Below are positions 38,522 through 46,981 of a DNA stretch of 64,000 nucleotides, one piece after another; positions within the stretch are counted from its first letter, which is position 1; every line of letters begins with the position of its first letter. The position numbers were made by a program, and so were the translations under genes. The stretch lies in NCBI RefSeq assembly GCF_000155775.1, contig NZ_DS989811.1:63245-127244 (forward strand), written 5' to 3'. The notes below the pieces were generated by a model, which was not told the DNA's origin, did not search any database, and saw nothing but the letters and a program-made list of their open reading frames with translations. This DNA comes from Glaciecola sp. HTCC2999. GTDB lineage: Bacteria; Pseudomonadota; Gammaproteobacteria; Enterobacterales; Alteromonadaceae.

Positions 38522-39577
38522 TTGGATTCTTTAACACAAATAGCGTTAGGCAGTGCCGTGGGTTATGCGGTGATGGGTAAACAAATGGGGAAGCGCGCAG
38601 CGTTGCATGGCGCTATTTTAGGTACCATTCCTGATTTGGACGTATTCATCAATTATGGAGGCGATGTCCAAAACTTTACCTATCATCGGGGGTTCAGTCA
38701 CTCGTTTATTGTGCATGCATTGGTGGCACCACTATTTGCTTGGTTGCTGTTAAGGTTAGAAAAAATGGTGCCAGCAAAACTCACTGCAGATGACATCGTG
38801 CTTCCCCATAAAAAACAATCCTTGCTGAGATGCACATGGATGGTGTTTTTAGTTTTAGCAACACATGCGTTGATTGATGGGTTTACTGTGTATGGGACGC
38901 AATTTTTATGGCCTATAACAGAATATCCTTTTGCTATTTCAACGTTATTTATTATTGATCCACTCTATACATTGCCTTTATTAGTATTATTGGTGATGTT
39001 TTTTATCCCGAAGATTAACCCCGCCACTTTATTCAAAACATGTTCGGCTGCTCTTATCATTAGCACGGTATATTTAGCATGGAGTGTGGTAGCTAAGTGG
39101 CATATTGAGCAACTGAATAACGCCGCATTTGCTCAAGCTAATATTTCATCAGATTTGGTTATCAGTACCTCTGCGCCAATGACTACATTGTTATGGCGGA
39201 CCGTGGTCATGCAAGAAGACCATTACTATGAAGTCTTTACATCTGTGTTTGATCGGGCTGAAGATGTCAGTATTACTCGTTATGAAACTGATCCCAGTTT
39301 GCTAGCGAGTATTCAAGATAAATGGGAAGTACAGCGGTTGATTTGGTTTACAAAAGGAGCTTATTCGGTTCGCCAAGAGGAAAAGCGTATCATCTTGTCG
39401 GATTTACGTATGGGAATGGAGGGCGCGTATGTGTTTACGTTTGAAGTCGGTCAGATAAGTCAAAACGGCCAGATTAGCACTAGTGATTTCGCACAAGTTA
39501 GCCGTCGTCCTGATATCAGTGACTTACCCAAGGTATTTCAACGTATTATTGACCCATCAATTAGGATTAGCCCTTAA
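38522..39577 (+). CDS. YdjM/DUF457-type membrane-bound metal-dependent hydrolase
   Basis: A 351-residue membrane protein. MDSLTQIALGSAVGYA, GTIPDLDVF and HRGFSHSF (about residues 57-64) are the family's metal-ligand-type motifs. There are about four membrane segments (roughly 70-85, 105-125, 140-165 and 175-190), and the C-terminal 150 residues are soluble. Start TTG 38522 follows AAAAAGGAAG. The substrate is unknown. The last four bases overlap the convergent small gene. Confidence 0.8.
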   Translation: MDSLTQIALGSAVGYAVMGKQMGKRAALHGAILGTIPDLDVFINYGGDVQNFTYHRGFSHSFIVHALVAPLFAWLLLRLEKMVPAKLTADDIVLPHKKQSLLRCTWMVFLVLATHALIDGFTVYGTQFLWPITEYPFAISTLFIIDPLYTLPLLVLLVMFFIPKINPATLFKTCSAALIISTVYLAWSVVAKWHIEQLNNAAFAQANISSDLVISTSAPMTTLLWRTVVMQEDHYYEVFTSVFDRAEDVSITRYETDPSLLASIQDKWEVQRLIWFTKGAYSVRQEEKRIILSDLRMGMEGAYVFTFEVGQISQNGQISTSDFAQVSRRPDISDLPKVFQRIIDPSIRISP

Positions 39578-39963
39578 CTAGAAAAGTTAAAGAGTATATC
39601 CACTGCTTCTTTGTCATTATATTTGGCACCATGGAGAAGCCAAAAGTGTTGACGTTCTTTATTAGGGTGTTGATAAAGACGTTTTATAATAGCTTTATCA
39701 CGTTCGAAATTCGGCTTTGTCATTGCTGCTTTATCTAACCATGTAAAGCCTTTATATTGATTAAAAAGCTCAGTATCATTATCTAAATATAAGTTACCGA
39801 GTTTTATCATACTCAATTTGTCATTATGTTTGGCTTGTTCCAACAGGCTAGATTCATGTTGACGAAGGTCTCTTATATTGGAATATTCAGTGGTCTCGAC
39901 TTCCCAAGAAGATGCGCACAATAAAATTACACCTAGAAACATAACTGTGTTTAATAGTTTCAA
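39574..39963 (-). CDS. Small exported Sel1-like repeat protein
   Basis: A 129-residue protein with a hydrophobic N-terminal segment (about 5-18). Sequences such as LSMIKLGNLYLD and KGFTWLDKAA resemble Sel1/TPR-type helices. Convergent with the YdjM-like gene by a four-base overlap. No function can be given. Confidence 0.55.
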   Translation of the reverse strand: MKLLNTVMFLGVILLCASSWEVETTEYSNIRDLRQHESSLLEQAKHNDKLSMIKLGNLYLDNDTELFNQYKGFTWLDKAAMTKPNFERDKAIIKRLYQHPNKERQHFWLLHGAKYNDKEAVDILFNFSS

Positions 39964-40178
39964 TGTCTTTACTCTGTATAAATGATAGCTACAAAATGAT
40001 GCTATTAGTGGTTATTTTGTCAGGTAAAATTAATGTGGTATATAAGTTAATTTCCTAGGAAAAATGCTTAGGCGGAATATTGAAAGTCGAAAAAAGTGTC
40101 TTTACTGAAGTGCCCGGCTATACAGTTCATTGTTCTGTACTTTTGAGTTAGTTTCGTTACAATACGCATCGCTTTGAT

Positions 40179-40243
40179 GCACCCGTAGCTCATCGCTGCG
40201 CGAGGCGCATGAATAGAACGCAGCCCTTCGGAGGCAGAGGTCA
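40179..40243 (+). pseudogene. Degenerate partial tRNA-Arg copy
   Basis: GCACCCGTAGCTCA at 40179-40192 and, after a scrambled D-loop region, CTTCGGAGGCAGAGGTCA at 40226-40243 match the 5' end and the anticodon arm of the intact tRNA-Arg located 150 bases downstream. The T arm and acceptor 3' strand are missing. It is a relic, either from an old duplication or from an earlier integration event at this locus. The 39964-40329 gap holds nothing else that I recognise. Confidence 0.7.
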
Positions 40244-40329
40244 CTTGAAAGAGTGGTTACGAGGGCGAGAGTCAAAATCAATATTTCAAGCGTAATGCTC
40301 GAATGATACAATTTACTGCGTTTCACAAC

Positions 40330-40392
<63 letters not shown>

Positions 40393-40406
<14 letters not shown>

Positions 40407-40457
40407 TCTTATTTCTGAATAGGGCTCTACAGCCCCTATTTAGCCTGCATTCCTTAT
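40393..40457 (+). repeat. attL: core plus left P' arm of the integrative element
   Basis: The 15-base core TCTCGGGTGCGCCAT (40393-40407) is the tRNA 3' end and recurs directly at 48805-48819. The following 50 bases (P' arm, 40408-40457) are repeated perfectly in inverted orientation at 41616-41665. The whole 65-base inverted repeat has one mismatch, in the core. The P' arm contains a small hairpin (AATAGGG/CCCTATT type) and a TTTAGCCTGCA word also found in the P arm. Confidence 0.88.
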
Positions 40458-40478
40458 GATTTGCAGAGGCTCGAAATT

Positions 40479-41633
40479 ATGACTGTGGAAGGATTTGTAG
40501 AAGCGAAATACGTATACTGTCGCAACAATATCTATTATTTTTGTCGTTGGATTCCTAGCGATATTAAACCTTATTACACAAAGCAGAAGATTACTCACAC
40601 TCTTAAGACTAGGTCGCTCAAACGAGCACTAATGATGGCTCGCTCTATTAATGCCAAGATTGAAGACTACTGGTTAGGCATAAGACTCAAAAACTATGAA
40701 GTGCCAACTTCCGCATCGATAGAAAATGAACAAAAACACGATACACCTACGATTGTTGAATGCCTTGAGCATTACTTGTCAATCAAAGGTAAAGGTAAAT
40801 CCAAAGCATTTGAAAATAGCTCAAGACGAGCAGTTAAATATTTTGTATCTCACACTACAAATAAACCAATAAGTGCATATTCAGGAACTGAGGCAGTTAG
40901 CTTCCGTGATTCTCTTGTTGCAAAGAACCTAAGCCCAGCAAGTGTCAGGCGAATACTTGCAACTTTAAAAGCCATAATAAACTTCACTATCAGCGAGCTC
41001 GGACTTGATATCAAAAATTCCTTCACAGGACTTTATATTCCAAGAAACGAAGAGGAAACAAAGCGCTTAAGCATTAACCCTAAATTAGTATTTAAAGTAC
41101 AACAAGAATGCTTGTATATAGACGATGATTTAAGATGGATTGTAGCATTAATATCCGATACTGGCATGAGATTAGCTGAAGCTGTTGGACTTAGAGCTTG
41201 CGACATTAATTTAGAGCATGAAATACCCCATATAGACCTGATTCCTCATAAAGCCAGAACATTAAAGACACCTTCAAGCAAAAGAAAAATACCTTTAGTA
41301 GGAGCTTCTCTTTGGGCTGCCAAACAGGCATTAGCAACATCCACTGGTGAATACATATTTCCTAGATACACCAACAGCAATAAATGCAACAGTAACAGTG
41401 CAAGTGCAGCCATTAACAAATGGCTTAAGAAGTTAATAGGACAAGATTATGTTATACATGGATTTCGCCACGGCTACCGAGATAGACTAAGAAACATTAA
41501 TACACCAACAGAAATGATAGACCAGCTAGGTGGATGGAGTATGCAGACTGCTGGACAAAATTACGGCGCAGGGTTCAACCTAGAAAACCTTCACAAACAA
41601 ATGCAATTACTAGAAATAAGGAATGCAGGCTAA
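40479..41633 (+). CDS. Tyrosine recombinase / integrase
   Basis: A 384-residue site-specific recombinase. The N-terminal arm-binding part begins with the YVYCRNNIYYFCRWIP pattern seen in DUF6538-type integrases, followed by a SAM-like core-binding domain (about 90-175) and the catalytic domain. Catalytic residues are Arg231 (DTGMRLAEA), His327-x-x-Arg330 (HGFRHGYR), Trp353 in the third His position (LGGW) and nucleophile Tyr362 (NYGAG). ATG 40479 follows AGAGG; a TTG six codons upstream is less likely. The last codons lie inside the right P' arm, and the gene is precisely framed by the two P' arms. Reading direction follows the tRNA gene, so read-through from it is possible. Confidence 0.93.
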   Translation: MTVEGFVEAKYVYCRNNIYYFCRWIPSDIKPYYTKQKITHTLKTRSLKRALMMARSINAKIEDYWLGIRLKNYEVPTSASIENEQKHDTPTIVECLEHYLSIKGKGKSKAFENSSRRAVKYFVSHTTNKPISAYSGTEAVSFRDSLVAKNLSPASVRRILATLKAIINFTISELGLDIKNSFTGLYIPRNEEETKRLSINPKLVFKVQQECLYIDDDLRWIVALISDTGMRLAEAVGLRACDINLEHEIPHIDLIPHKARTLKTPSSKRKIPLVGASLWAAKQALATSTGEYIFPRYTNSNKCNSNSASAAINKWLKKLIGQDYVIHGFRHGYRDRLRNINTPTEMIDQLGGWSMQTAGQNYGAGFNLENLHKQMQLLEIRNAG

Positions 41634-42094
41634 ATAGGGGCTGTAGAGCCCTATTCAGAAATAAGATGGCGCACTCGAGAAATGTCGATACACCGCTAAG
41701 GAGTCTTATTTAGCCTGCAGGTTAGTAAAATCAACACTATCACGAGCTTAGTTCACACTCAAGATGCGTATTCTCTTCCACAGTTTCTTCCACACTGACT
41801 TCGCAGCCTAATCATCCACTCAACAACCTGCTCACCCTTACCTGAACAGACTTTGAAGCCTAATTAGCCCCACCACTTCCAACTGATAACCATCAAATGT
41901 ATATGTAGACTAAGCAGCTTACCAGAGCCTCTGTATAGGTCTGTGCAGCCTCGAAACTCCATTAATAAACGTAATTACTTAGTGATTTTATTGGGGCTTA
42001 GAATGACTCTGAAGGGTACGGGGTAGAGATGGATTGGCTGTTTAGGCTGTGTAGCTTGATAGACTTGCTAGAGGGCTTGTAAGAAAAAGTCTTA
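41616..42094 (-). repeat. Complete attP in inverted orientation (P' arm, core, P arm)
   Basis: Read on the minus strand this 479-base segment is P arm, core, P' arm: the arrangement expected for a phage-type attP. The P arm (41681-42094) is the perfect 414-base inverted copy of 48391-48804. The P' arm (41616-41665) is the perfect inverted copy of 40408-40457. The core (41666-41680) differs by one base from attL and attR (A instead of G at the position of tRNA base 40398). It contains no gene apart from the integrase tail. Related words of the form G(A/T)CTnnGCAGCCTAAT recur at 41703, 41797, 41849, 41908 and 41939 and are candidate arm-type integrase sites. Confidence 0.9.
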
Positions 42095-42149
42095 TATAAA
42101 GTACGAATAATGAGTGGTAGAGTTATTTCTCCAAATAAAGGAATTCAAA

Positions 42150-42689
42150 ATGAATAAAAAATTAATTAGCTTAGTTGCAGCGGCAACATTATCAACTTGT
42201 GTTTACGCAGAAAGTGATAACAAAAGGGGTCTATATTCTGAAATATCTTATGAGACTTTCAATGAGAGTAATGATGATTTCCCAGATATAAACCTTTCCT
42301 ATGCATCACTTTTAACCGGTTATCAATTCAGCCGTAACTTTAGTGCTGAAGCGGTCATAGGAACAGGCATTGGTGATGAGGTAACAAATGTTCAAAATAT
42401 TTCAGTTTCAAGCAGCATTGGAAGTATTTACGGAATTTCTTTAAAAACGCAGTTTGATATCAGTGAAAATATTAATGCTTTTACAAAATTAAAATACTTC
42501 AATATTGATGTTGAGGCAGAAGCAATGGGGTTTGAAGCGGCAGCAAGCGATTCCGACTTAGGCCTGTCAATTGGCTTGGAGTTTGTTTCTGAAAGCTCTT
42601 TATATGGCACTGCCTCATTATCTTTGTGGGGGGTTGATGATGAAACAAGCCAAACAGGCCTAAAAATTGGCGTTGGTTATAAATTTTAA
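42150..42689 (+). CDS. Small outer-membrane beta-barrel protein
   Basis: A 179-residue protein. A signal peptide (about 1-20, cut after CVYA) is followed by alternating-strand sequence (YSEISYETF, GYQFSRNFSAEAVIG, LGLSIGLEF) and a C-terminal GYKF ending in phenylalanine, the usual outer-membrane barrel terminus. Resembles eight-stranded OmpA/OmpX-like porin-family proteins. AAAGGA lies 8 bases before ATG 42150; an upstream in-frame ATG at 42114 lacks such a site. First cargo gene after the inverted attP. Confidence 0.78.
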   Translation: MNKKLISLVAAATLSTCVYAESDNKRGLYSEISYETFNESNDDFPDINLSYASLLTGYQFSRNFSAEAVIGTGIGDEVTNVQNISVSSSIGSIYGISLKTQFDISENINAFTKLKYFNIDVEAEAMGFEAAASDSDLGLSIGLEFVSESSLYGTASLSLWGVDDETSQTGLKIGVGYKF

Positions 42690-42705
42690 TGAGTAAGGGT
42701 TTAAA

Positions 42706-43173
42706 ATGAAATTAAAAAGTACATTATTAATTTTAATTGCATCCATTTCATATGGCTGTACATCAGTACCGACCTTAAGTGAGAAGGAAGCAGTCATAGC
42801 AAAAAGCACACCTTCACCCAAGGAAGGCAAGTCGGCAATTTATGTTTACAGAAGCGGCATAATTGGCGGCGCTTTAAAAAAAGACATCTGGATAAATGGT
42901 AAATGTATTGGAGAAAGTGCTCCAGATGTATTCTTCCAAGAAGAGGTTGAAGGCGATACAGAACATCAAATTTCCACAGAGTCAGAGTTTTCTCCTAATC
43001 ACATGAATCTATTCACCAAAGCAGGTGAAAATTACTTTATTGAGCAATACATCAAGATAGGCGCTTTTGTCGGAGGGGCTGATTTAGAGCTTGTTTCAGT
43101 AGATAAGGGTAAGAAAGCAATTCAAGACTTGGACTTGGCGGTTAAGGGGAATTGCAGCTCGAAATTTGAGTAG
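42706..43173 (+). CDS. DUF2846-like lipoprotein
   Basis: A 155-residue lipoprotein with lipobox SYGC (about residue 18). The core AIYVYRSG, then IWINGKCIGE, and YFIEQYIKIG resembles DUF2846 proteins, small beta-sandwich envelope proteins of unknown function often carried on mobile elements. It lies 16 bases after the barrel gene in the same direction, so the two are likely co-transcribed. Confidence 0.7.
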   Translation: MKLKSTLLILIASISYGCTSVPTLSEKEAVIAKSTPSPKEGKSAIYVYRSGIIGGALKKDIWINGKCIGESAPDVFFQEEVEGDTEHQISTESEFSPNHMNLFTKAGENYFIEQYIKIGAFVGGADLELVSVDKGKKAIQDLDLAVKGNCSSKFE

Positions 43174-43187
43174 GACTTTATTTTGCA

Positions 43188-43234
43188 CTAACAAATCTAC
43201 GAGGGCTAAATTACTGGTTACGTAGATTTGTTAG
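43188..43234. other. Perfect 14-bp hairpin between convergent cargo genes
   Basis: CTAACAAATCTACG at 43188-43201 pairs perfectly with 43221-43234 around a 19-base loop. There is no T run, so it is not a clear terminator. The right end GTTAGGT fits the GTTRRRY part of an integron attC site, but the left end lacks the matching RYYYAAC. Confidence 0.6.
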
Positions 43235-43270
43235 GTATGAACTAAGATGTCAAAATTAGCCACTTATAAA

Positions 43271-44548
43271 TCAACCAGCTTCACAGGCGTCAACACCTAT
43301 TACTTCAGCCCAAATCCTAATCATTACCCCTTCTGCCCAGGATTGATGCATTTTCTGAACAGCCACTGCATCATGTATAGGTAGAACAACAATATCATCC
43401 TCAACACCTTGAAGCATGACTCTCTTAACAATTTCACCTTCAAGATTCATAGCTTTCTTAGACCAACCTTGGTAAAACGGAATATCAGGAAAGCGCTCAA
43501 GTAGATGGTTTTCAATCGCTAAAAAATCTTTTTCAGATGACACCTTAGATTTAAATGCACTCAATGCATCTATTTTACTCTCACAACTGAATGCAAACTG
43601 ACAGAACGATTTAACTTTAGATTCAAACACATTAGTAGCATCGAAAACATTCTTATAAAAATCACGCTCAAGTTTCTGATTAAAAAACAAGGCGACCGCC
43701 ATTCTCATGTGGCTTGATTTGATATCCACTTCGGATATTTCCTCTCCATCTATCAGGCAATTCTGTCTAACTTTGATTCTTCGTTGCGGGAGCTGCTGAA
43801 ATGCACAATATATCCGACCAGAAAGACCCACCTCACCAGAATAGAGTCTTGTCATAGCTGACTTTGCAGCCCAGGAGTGACTCGATAGGAATCTATTTAT
43901 CCTTTCCAAGTCTAACTCATCCCGCTCCATAATCTTTATATCGCTATCCGTTAGTGTATAGCCAGTTCTTTTATTATTTAAATTAACAAAAGGAGGTTGC
44001 GGCTCTTCAGACGATTCCAGATAAGCCATCAGTGAATCGATATTCAGTAGGCTTTGGGGCTGAATAGCTGTTCTTAAGGGCTGCTTGCTGTACTTTTTAC
44101 CTTTAATGACACGAATGAAACCCAGTTTCTCCATGGTTTTAATAGCTCTTGAGAAAGACCTGTAGCTTAAGTTTTCGAAAGCACCTTTACCAAAGGCTTT
44201 GCTGTCCATTGGTATCATGCACCACTGCCTGTGAAGAACCGCTTTAGCAAGGTTAAGAATAATTATTTGAAGGTGGTGTCTATATTTGCTTAGTGCCTTA
44301 GGCTTAAGATTTGCATTAGTATGCTCAACAATTAAATCAATGATTCCATCTAAACTTGGAGATGTGCTGCTTATTTGTATGCTTGCTTGAAAAAAGAATC
44401 TGTACTGCTTATCACCTATCTGGTTTACGTGACGTTCAAACTCCTTTTCAAGCTCGTTGAATAACTCAGGAGAACCTTTGAATACTTTTAAAGTGTTATG
44501 CATAAGTACTGGGCAGTATACAAAGGTTATTAGCTGCAAAGGTATCAT
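43271..44548 (-). CDS. Putative replication protein with family-A-polymerase-like palm motifs
   Basis: A 425-residue protein. The N-terminal half contains a winged-helix-like segment (SYRSFSRAIKTMEKLGFIRVI, about 128-147). The C-terminal half has the order of motifs seen in family-A polymerases: GR at 244-245; motif A as EVDIKSSHMRM (Asp275, Arg282; compare DYSQIELR); a Lys/Phe-rich motif-B-like segment (about 308-320); NLEGEIVKRVM (about 368-378); and motif C as LPIHDAV (His392-Asp393). No exonuclease domain is present. It could be the element's initiator or a polymerase-related Rep. ATG 44503 is an alternative start. Function inferred from motifs only. Confidence 0.55.
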   Translation of the reverse strand: MIPLQLITFVYCPVLMHNTLKVFKGSPELFNELEKEFERHVNQIGDKQYRFFFQASIQISSTSPSLDGIIDLIVEHTNANLKPKALSKYRHHLQIIILNLAKAVLHRQWCMIPMDSKAFGKGAFENLSYRSFSRAIKTMEKLGFIRVIKGKKYSKQPLRTAIQPQSLLNIDSLMAYLESSEEPQPPFVNLNNKRTGYTLTDSDIKIMERDELDLERINRFLSSHSWAAKSAMTRLYSGEVGLSGRIYCAFQQLPQRRIKVRQNCLIDGEEISEVDIKSSHMRMAVALFFNQKLERDFYKNVFDATNVFESKVKSFCQFAFSCESKIDALSAFKSKVSSEKDFLAIENHLLERFPDIPFYQGWSKKAMNLEGEIVKRVMLQGVEDDIVVLPIHDAVAVQKMHQSWAEGVMIRIWAEVIGVDACEAG

Positions 44549-44659
44549 ATATTATAGTCATTACCTTACCTCTTATTAGACTATGGCTGCTCAGTATGAA
44601 GCGTAAAGCTTATTAAGTGTAAGTGCACAATCTTCATTGACTATAAACCCTTAATGTGA

Positions 44660-45334
44660 CTAGTTGGTATTAAAAAGCTGTCTGTGTAAGCGCTCTTTTC
44701 TTAGCGCTCTTCTCATGCCTTTTCTGGATGCCTCTTCTATTTTTTTTAATTCTTTTTTTGTGTGTCTCGTTTTGTATTCTAGTTTTTTCTTTTCAAAGTA
44801 TAAGTCGACTGCAGTGTCTAAAATCTTACCGAGTAATCCGCTTTCATTACTGCTTGCTTTTGGCTTGATGTTATTATTGGCCGTTTGAGGTCGCCTCGCC
44901 TTGGGTGTGTAGTTCTTTTTTGTGAGAGGCGCAGTTTTGGATTTTAAACTGGGTGACAATAGGTCGTCGACGAATGCTTTGAAGTCAGTTTTAAAAACAT
45001 CATCTTCTGAATCAAGTAATGCTGTGCGTTCGGGGCTTGTTATTACACCTTTGGCTTGAGGAGCGGCATTCCTCCTTTGGTTTGCTTTTGCCCTTTGAGT
45101 TTGAAGCTCCCGCCCTTCTTTAAGCCACTCAATATAAGCAAGCCTTGGGTACTTGGTTAGTCCTCGCCGTTCAGCTACTATTTGAACCTGTTTTTTTCGC
45201 AACCTTTCGGACTCATAAACAGCGGCACTTACAATTTTCATTAATTCCTGGTTTTTACCTAAAAGCTCACTATGAGGTGGTAGATTTGATTCGGACACTC
45301 TAGATAAGAGATAATTCTCAAAACTGGAGTGCAT
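44660..45334 (-). CDS. Basic coiled-coil protein with IS-derived N-terminus
   Basis: The open frame encodes 224 residues, but its first 19 codons (45278-45334) lie within the left end of the IS3-family element. The native start is either ATG 45241 (residue 32) or lost. The protein is highly basic with a Lys/Arg-rich helical C-terminal third (YFEKKKLEYKTRHTKKELKKIEEASRKG split by no breaks) and low-complexity Thr/Pro/Lys stretches near 140-165. It might bind DNA. It lies upstream of the polymerase-like gene on the same strand. No family recognised. Confidence 0.5.
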   Translation of the reverse strand: MHSSFENYLLSRVSESNLPPHSELLGKNQELMKIVSAAVYESERLRKKQVQIVAERRGLTKYPRLAYIEWLKEGRELQTQRAKANQRRNAAPQAKGVITSPERTALLDSEDDVFKTDFKAFVDDLLSPSLKSKTAPLTKKNYTPKARRPQTANNNIKPKASSNESGLLGKILDTAVDLYFEKKKLEYKTRHTKKELKKIEEASRKGMRRALRKERLHRQLFNTN

Positions 45335-45335
45335 T

Positions 45336-45632
45336 ATGAATGCTAGAAAAAAATATTCAAAAGAATTTAAGTTAGACGCTATCAGCCTAGTGGTTGATCA
45401 GAAGTTCAGTCGAGCTGAAGCGGCAAGAAGCTTGGAGATTAATCCAAATCTGATTACCCGTTGGATGAAAGAACACGAACAAGATAATGATGGTCAGGCG
45501 TTTCGTGGTAATGGCAAGCTGACGCCAGAGCAAGAAGAAATTAGGCAACTGAGAGCAAAGGTTCGCCAGCTTGAAATGGACAAAAACATTTTAAAGGAAG
45601 CAACGGTCTTTTTTGCCAAAGAAATGAAGTAA
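45336..45632 (+). CDS. IS3-family transposase OrfA
   Basis: A 98-residue helix-turn-helix protein ([17 protein letters not shown], then [16 protein letters not shown]) with a leucine-zipper-like C-terminal part ([21 protein letters not shown]). It binds the IS ends. A C-TTT-TTT-G slippery run at 45608-45615 near its end would give a -1 shift into the OrfB frame. Confidence 0.92.
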   Translation: MNARKKYSKEFKLDAISLVVDQKFSRAEAARSLEINPNLITRWMKEHEQDNDGQAFRGNGKLTPEQEEIRQLRAKVRQLEMDKNILKEATVFFAKEMK

Positions 45633-45679
45633 AGTACCGCTTCATTGCCCAAAATAAGAAGACCTATCCCGTTGACAGA

Positions 45680-46501
45680 ATGTGTCAATTGTTAGGGGTG
45701 AAGCGCAGCGGCTTTTACCGTTGGGCGAAGATAGAACAAGAAATAGACCCTACTCATGCTGATATGATCGAGTGGGTGAAAAAGATAGCTGTCGCTAGTG
45801 ATAACACGTATGGCAGCCGCAGAATGAAGCATGCCCTGAATTGTTTAGGCTATCCAGTGAGTCGCCAAAAGGCGAAGAAGCTAATGCTTGAAGCCAAGGT
45901 GTGGGTTCGTTATCGCAAGAAATATAAGGTGACAACAGACAGTAACCATAACAAGCCGTTGTTTGATAATGTGCTCAATCGTGAGTTTACTGTGGATGCG
46001 CCTAACAAAGCGTATGTTTCTGATATTACTTACATATGGACGCGAGAAGGTTGGTTGTACTTAGCCATCGTGATTGATTTGTACTCGCGTAAAATCGTTG
46101 GTTGGAGCATGAGCTCAAGGATGAAAGCAAAGCTGGTAATTGACGCGCTGAGAATGGCAATATGGCAGCGAAAACCAGAGAAAGGATTAATTGTGCATAC
46201 CGACCGTGGCTCGCAATATGCCAGTCACGAGTATCGTAAATTACTTAACGCTCATGGCCTAGTTGGCAGCATGAGCAGAAAAGGCGATTGTTGGGATAAT
46301 GCCGTTGCTGAAAGTTTCTTCGGCAGCTTGAAAAACGAACGGGTTCATTGGCGAAACTACCAAACTCGATACGAAGCACAACAGGATATCTTGAATTACA
46401 TCACGATGTTCTATAACAGCTATAGACTGCATTCATATCTGGGGTATCAAAGCCCAAATCAGTATGAGCAGGAAATGGTAAAACTACAAAAAGTTGCTTA
46501 A
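45680..46501 (+). CDS. IS3-family transposase OrfB (DDE integrase core)
   Basis: A 273-residue catalytic subunit. The DDE residues are seen in [22 protein letters not shown] and [15 protein letters not shown]. The frame is open upstream to at least 45614, so the functional product is probably the OrfAB fusion made by -1 frameshifting at the T6 run. No stop or deletion is seen, so the IS could be active. Confidence 0.93.
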   Translation: MCQLLGVKRSGFYRWAKIEQEIDPTHADMIEWVKKIAVASDNTYGSRRMKHALNCLGYPVSRQKAKKLMLEAKVWVRYRKKYKVTTDSNHNKPLFDNVLNREFTVDAPNKAYVSDITYIWTREGWLYLAIVIDLYSRKIVGWSMSSRMKAKLVIDALRMAIWQRKPEKGLIVHTDRGSQYASHEYRKLLNAHGLVGSMSRKGDCWDNAVAESFFGSLKNERVHWRNYQTRYEAQQDILNYITMFYNSYRLHSYLGYQSPNQYEQEMVKLQKVA

Positions 46502-46930
46502 CTGGGTTGTCCGAAATATGTTGACCACGTCACTAGGCTTTAAAGTCACTAGAAGCTCTCCGTTTCCCATCCATTTGGTTAGTTTACCTGGAAGAAATTT
46601 ACTTTTTTTTCCTTCGGCAAAAACTCCGCAAAACCCCGATGATGAAAATGGGCATTGATTCGGCTCGGTGACATTTTGAAAGATTATTATCGTATCTTTA
46701 TCTCCTTCGTTCCACCACATTTCTTTTAAATTTTGGTAAGCCTCAATATTGGTTTTAGGATTGTAATATATGCGATGTAATTCCAAAGAGGTTGACATGG
46801 TATTAAAGAATCTCTCTTTGGTCATTCCCGCATGAGTGTCACTTTCTATGTTTTTCATTCTTGTTACGCAGCCTGACAAGAAAAGCAATATAAGCCCCAT
46901 AAAGAAAAGTCTCTCAACTAATTTTTTCAT
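46484..46930 (-). CDS. Lipoprotein with BamE/SmpA-like motif, C-terminus replaced by IS sequence
   Basis: A 148-residue frame with lipobox LSGC (about residue 21) and the segment [13 protein letters not shown], resembling the turn-helix motif of BamE/SmpA and related small lipoproteins. The codons after about residue 134 (46484-46527) are inside the IS3-family element, so the natural C-terminus has been lost or replaced. An envelope role is inferred from the signal only. Confidence 0.55.
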   Translation of the reverse strand: MKKLVERLFFMGLILLFLSGCVTRMKNIESDTHAGMTKERFFNTMSTSLELHRIYYNPKTNIEAYQNLKEMWWNEGDKDTIIIFQNVTEPNQCPFSSSGFCGVFAEGKKSKFLPGKLTKWMGNGELLVTLKPSDVVNIFRTTQLSNFL

Positions 46931-46981
46931 TTTATTATATTCCAGTTCATAATCCTTTTTTCTAAAAAACCTCTGGTAAAC

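Larger units (their letters stand above)
45278..46527 (+). mobile_element. IS3-family insertion sequence, 1250 bp
   Basis: Two overlapping transposase frames lie between imperfect 26-base terminal inverted repeats that start TGGT and share TTCGGACA (17 of 26 positions match by eye). No flanking direct repeat of 3-5 bases is visible, so target duplication is lost or the ends are off by a few bases. It inserted between or into two minus-strand cargo genes and now supplies the N-terminus of one and the C-terminus of the other. Confidence 0.85.

Noticed and set aside
43188-43234. Integron attC site
   Set aside because: Only one end fits the consensus, the hairpin lacks the bulged inner arms, and no integron integrase or cassette array is present.
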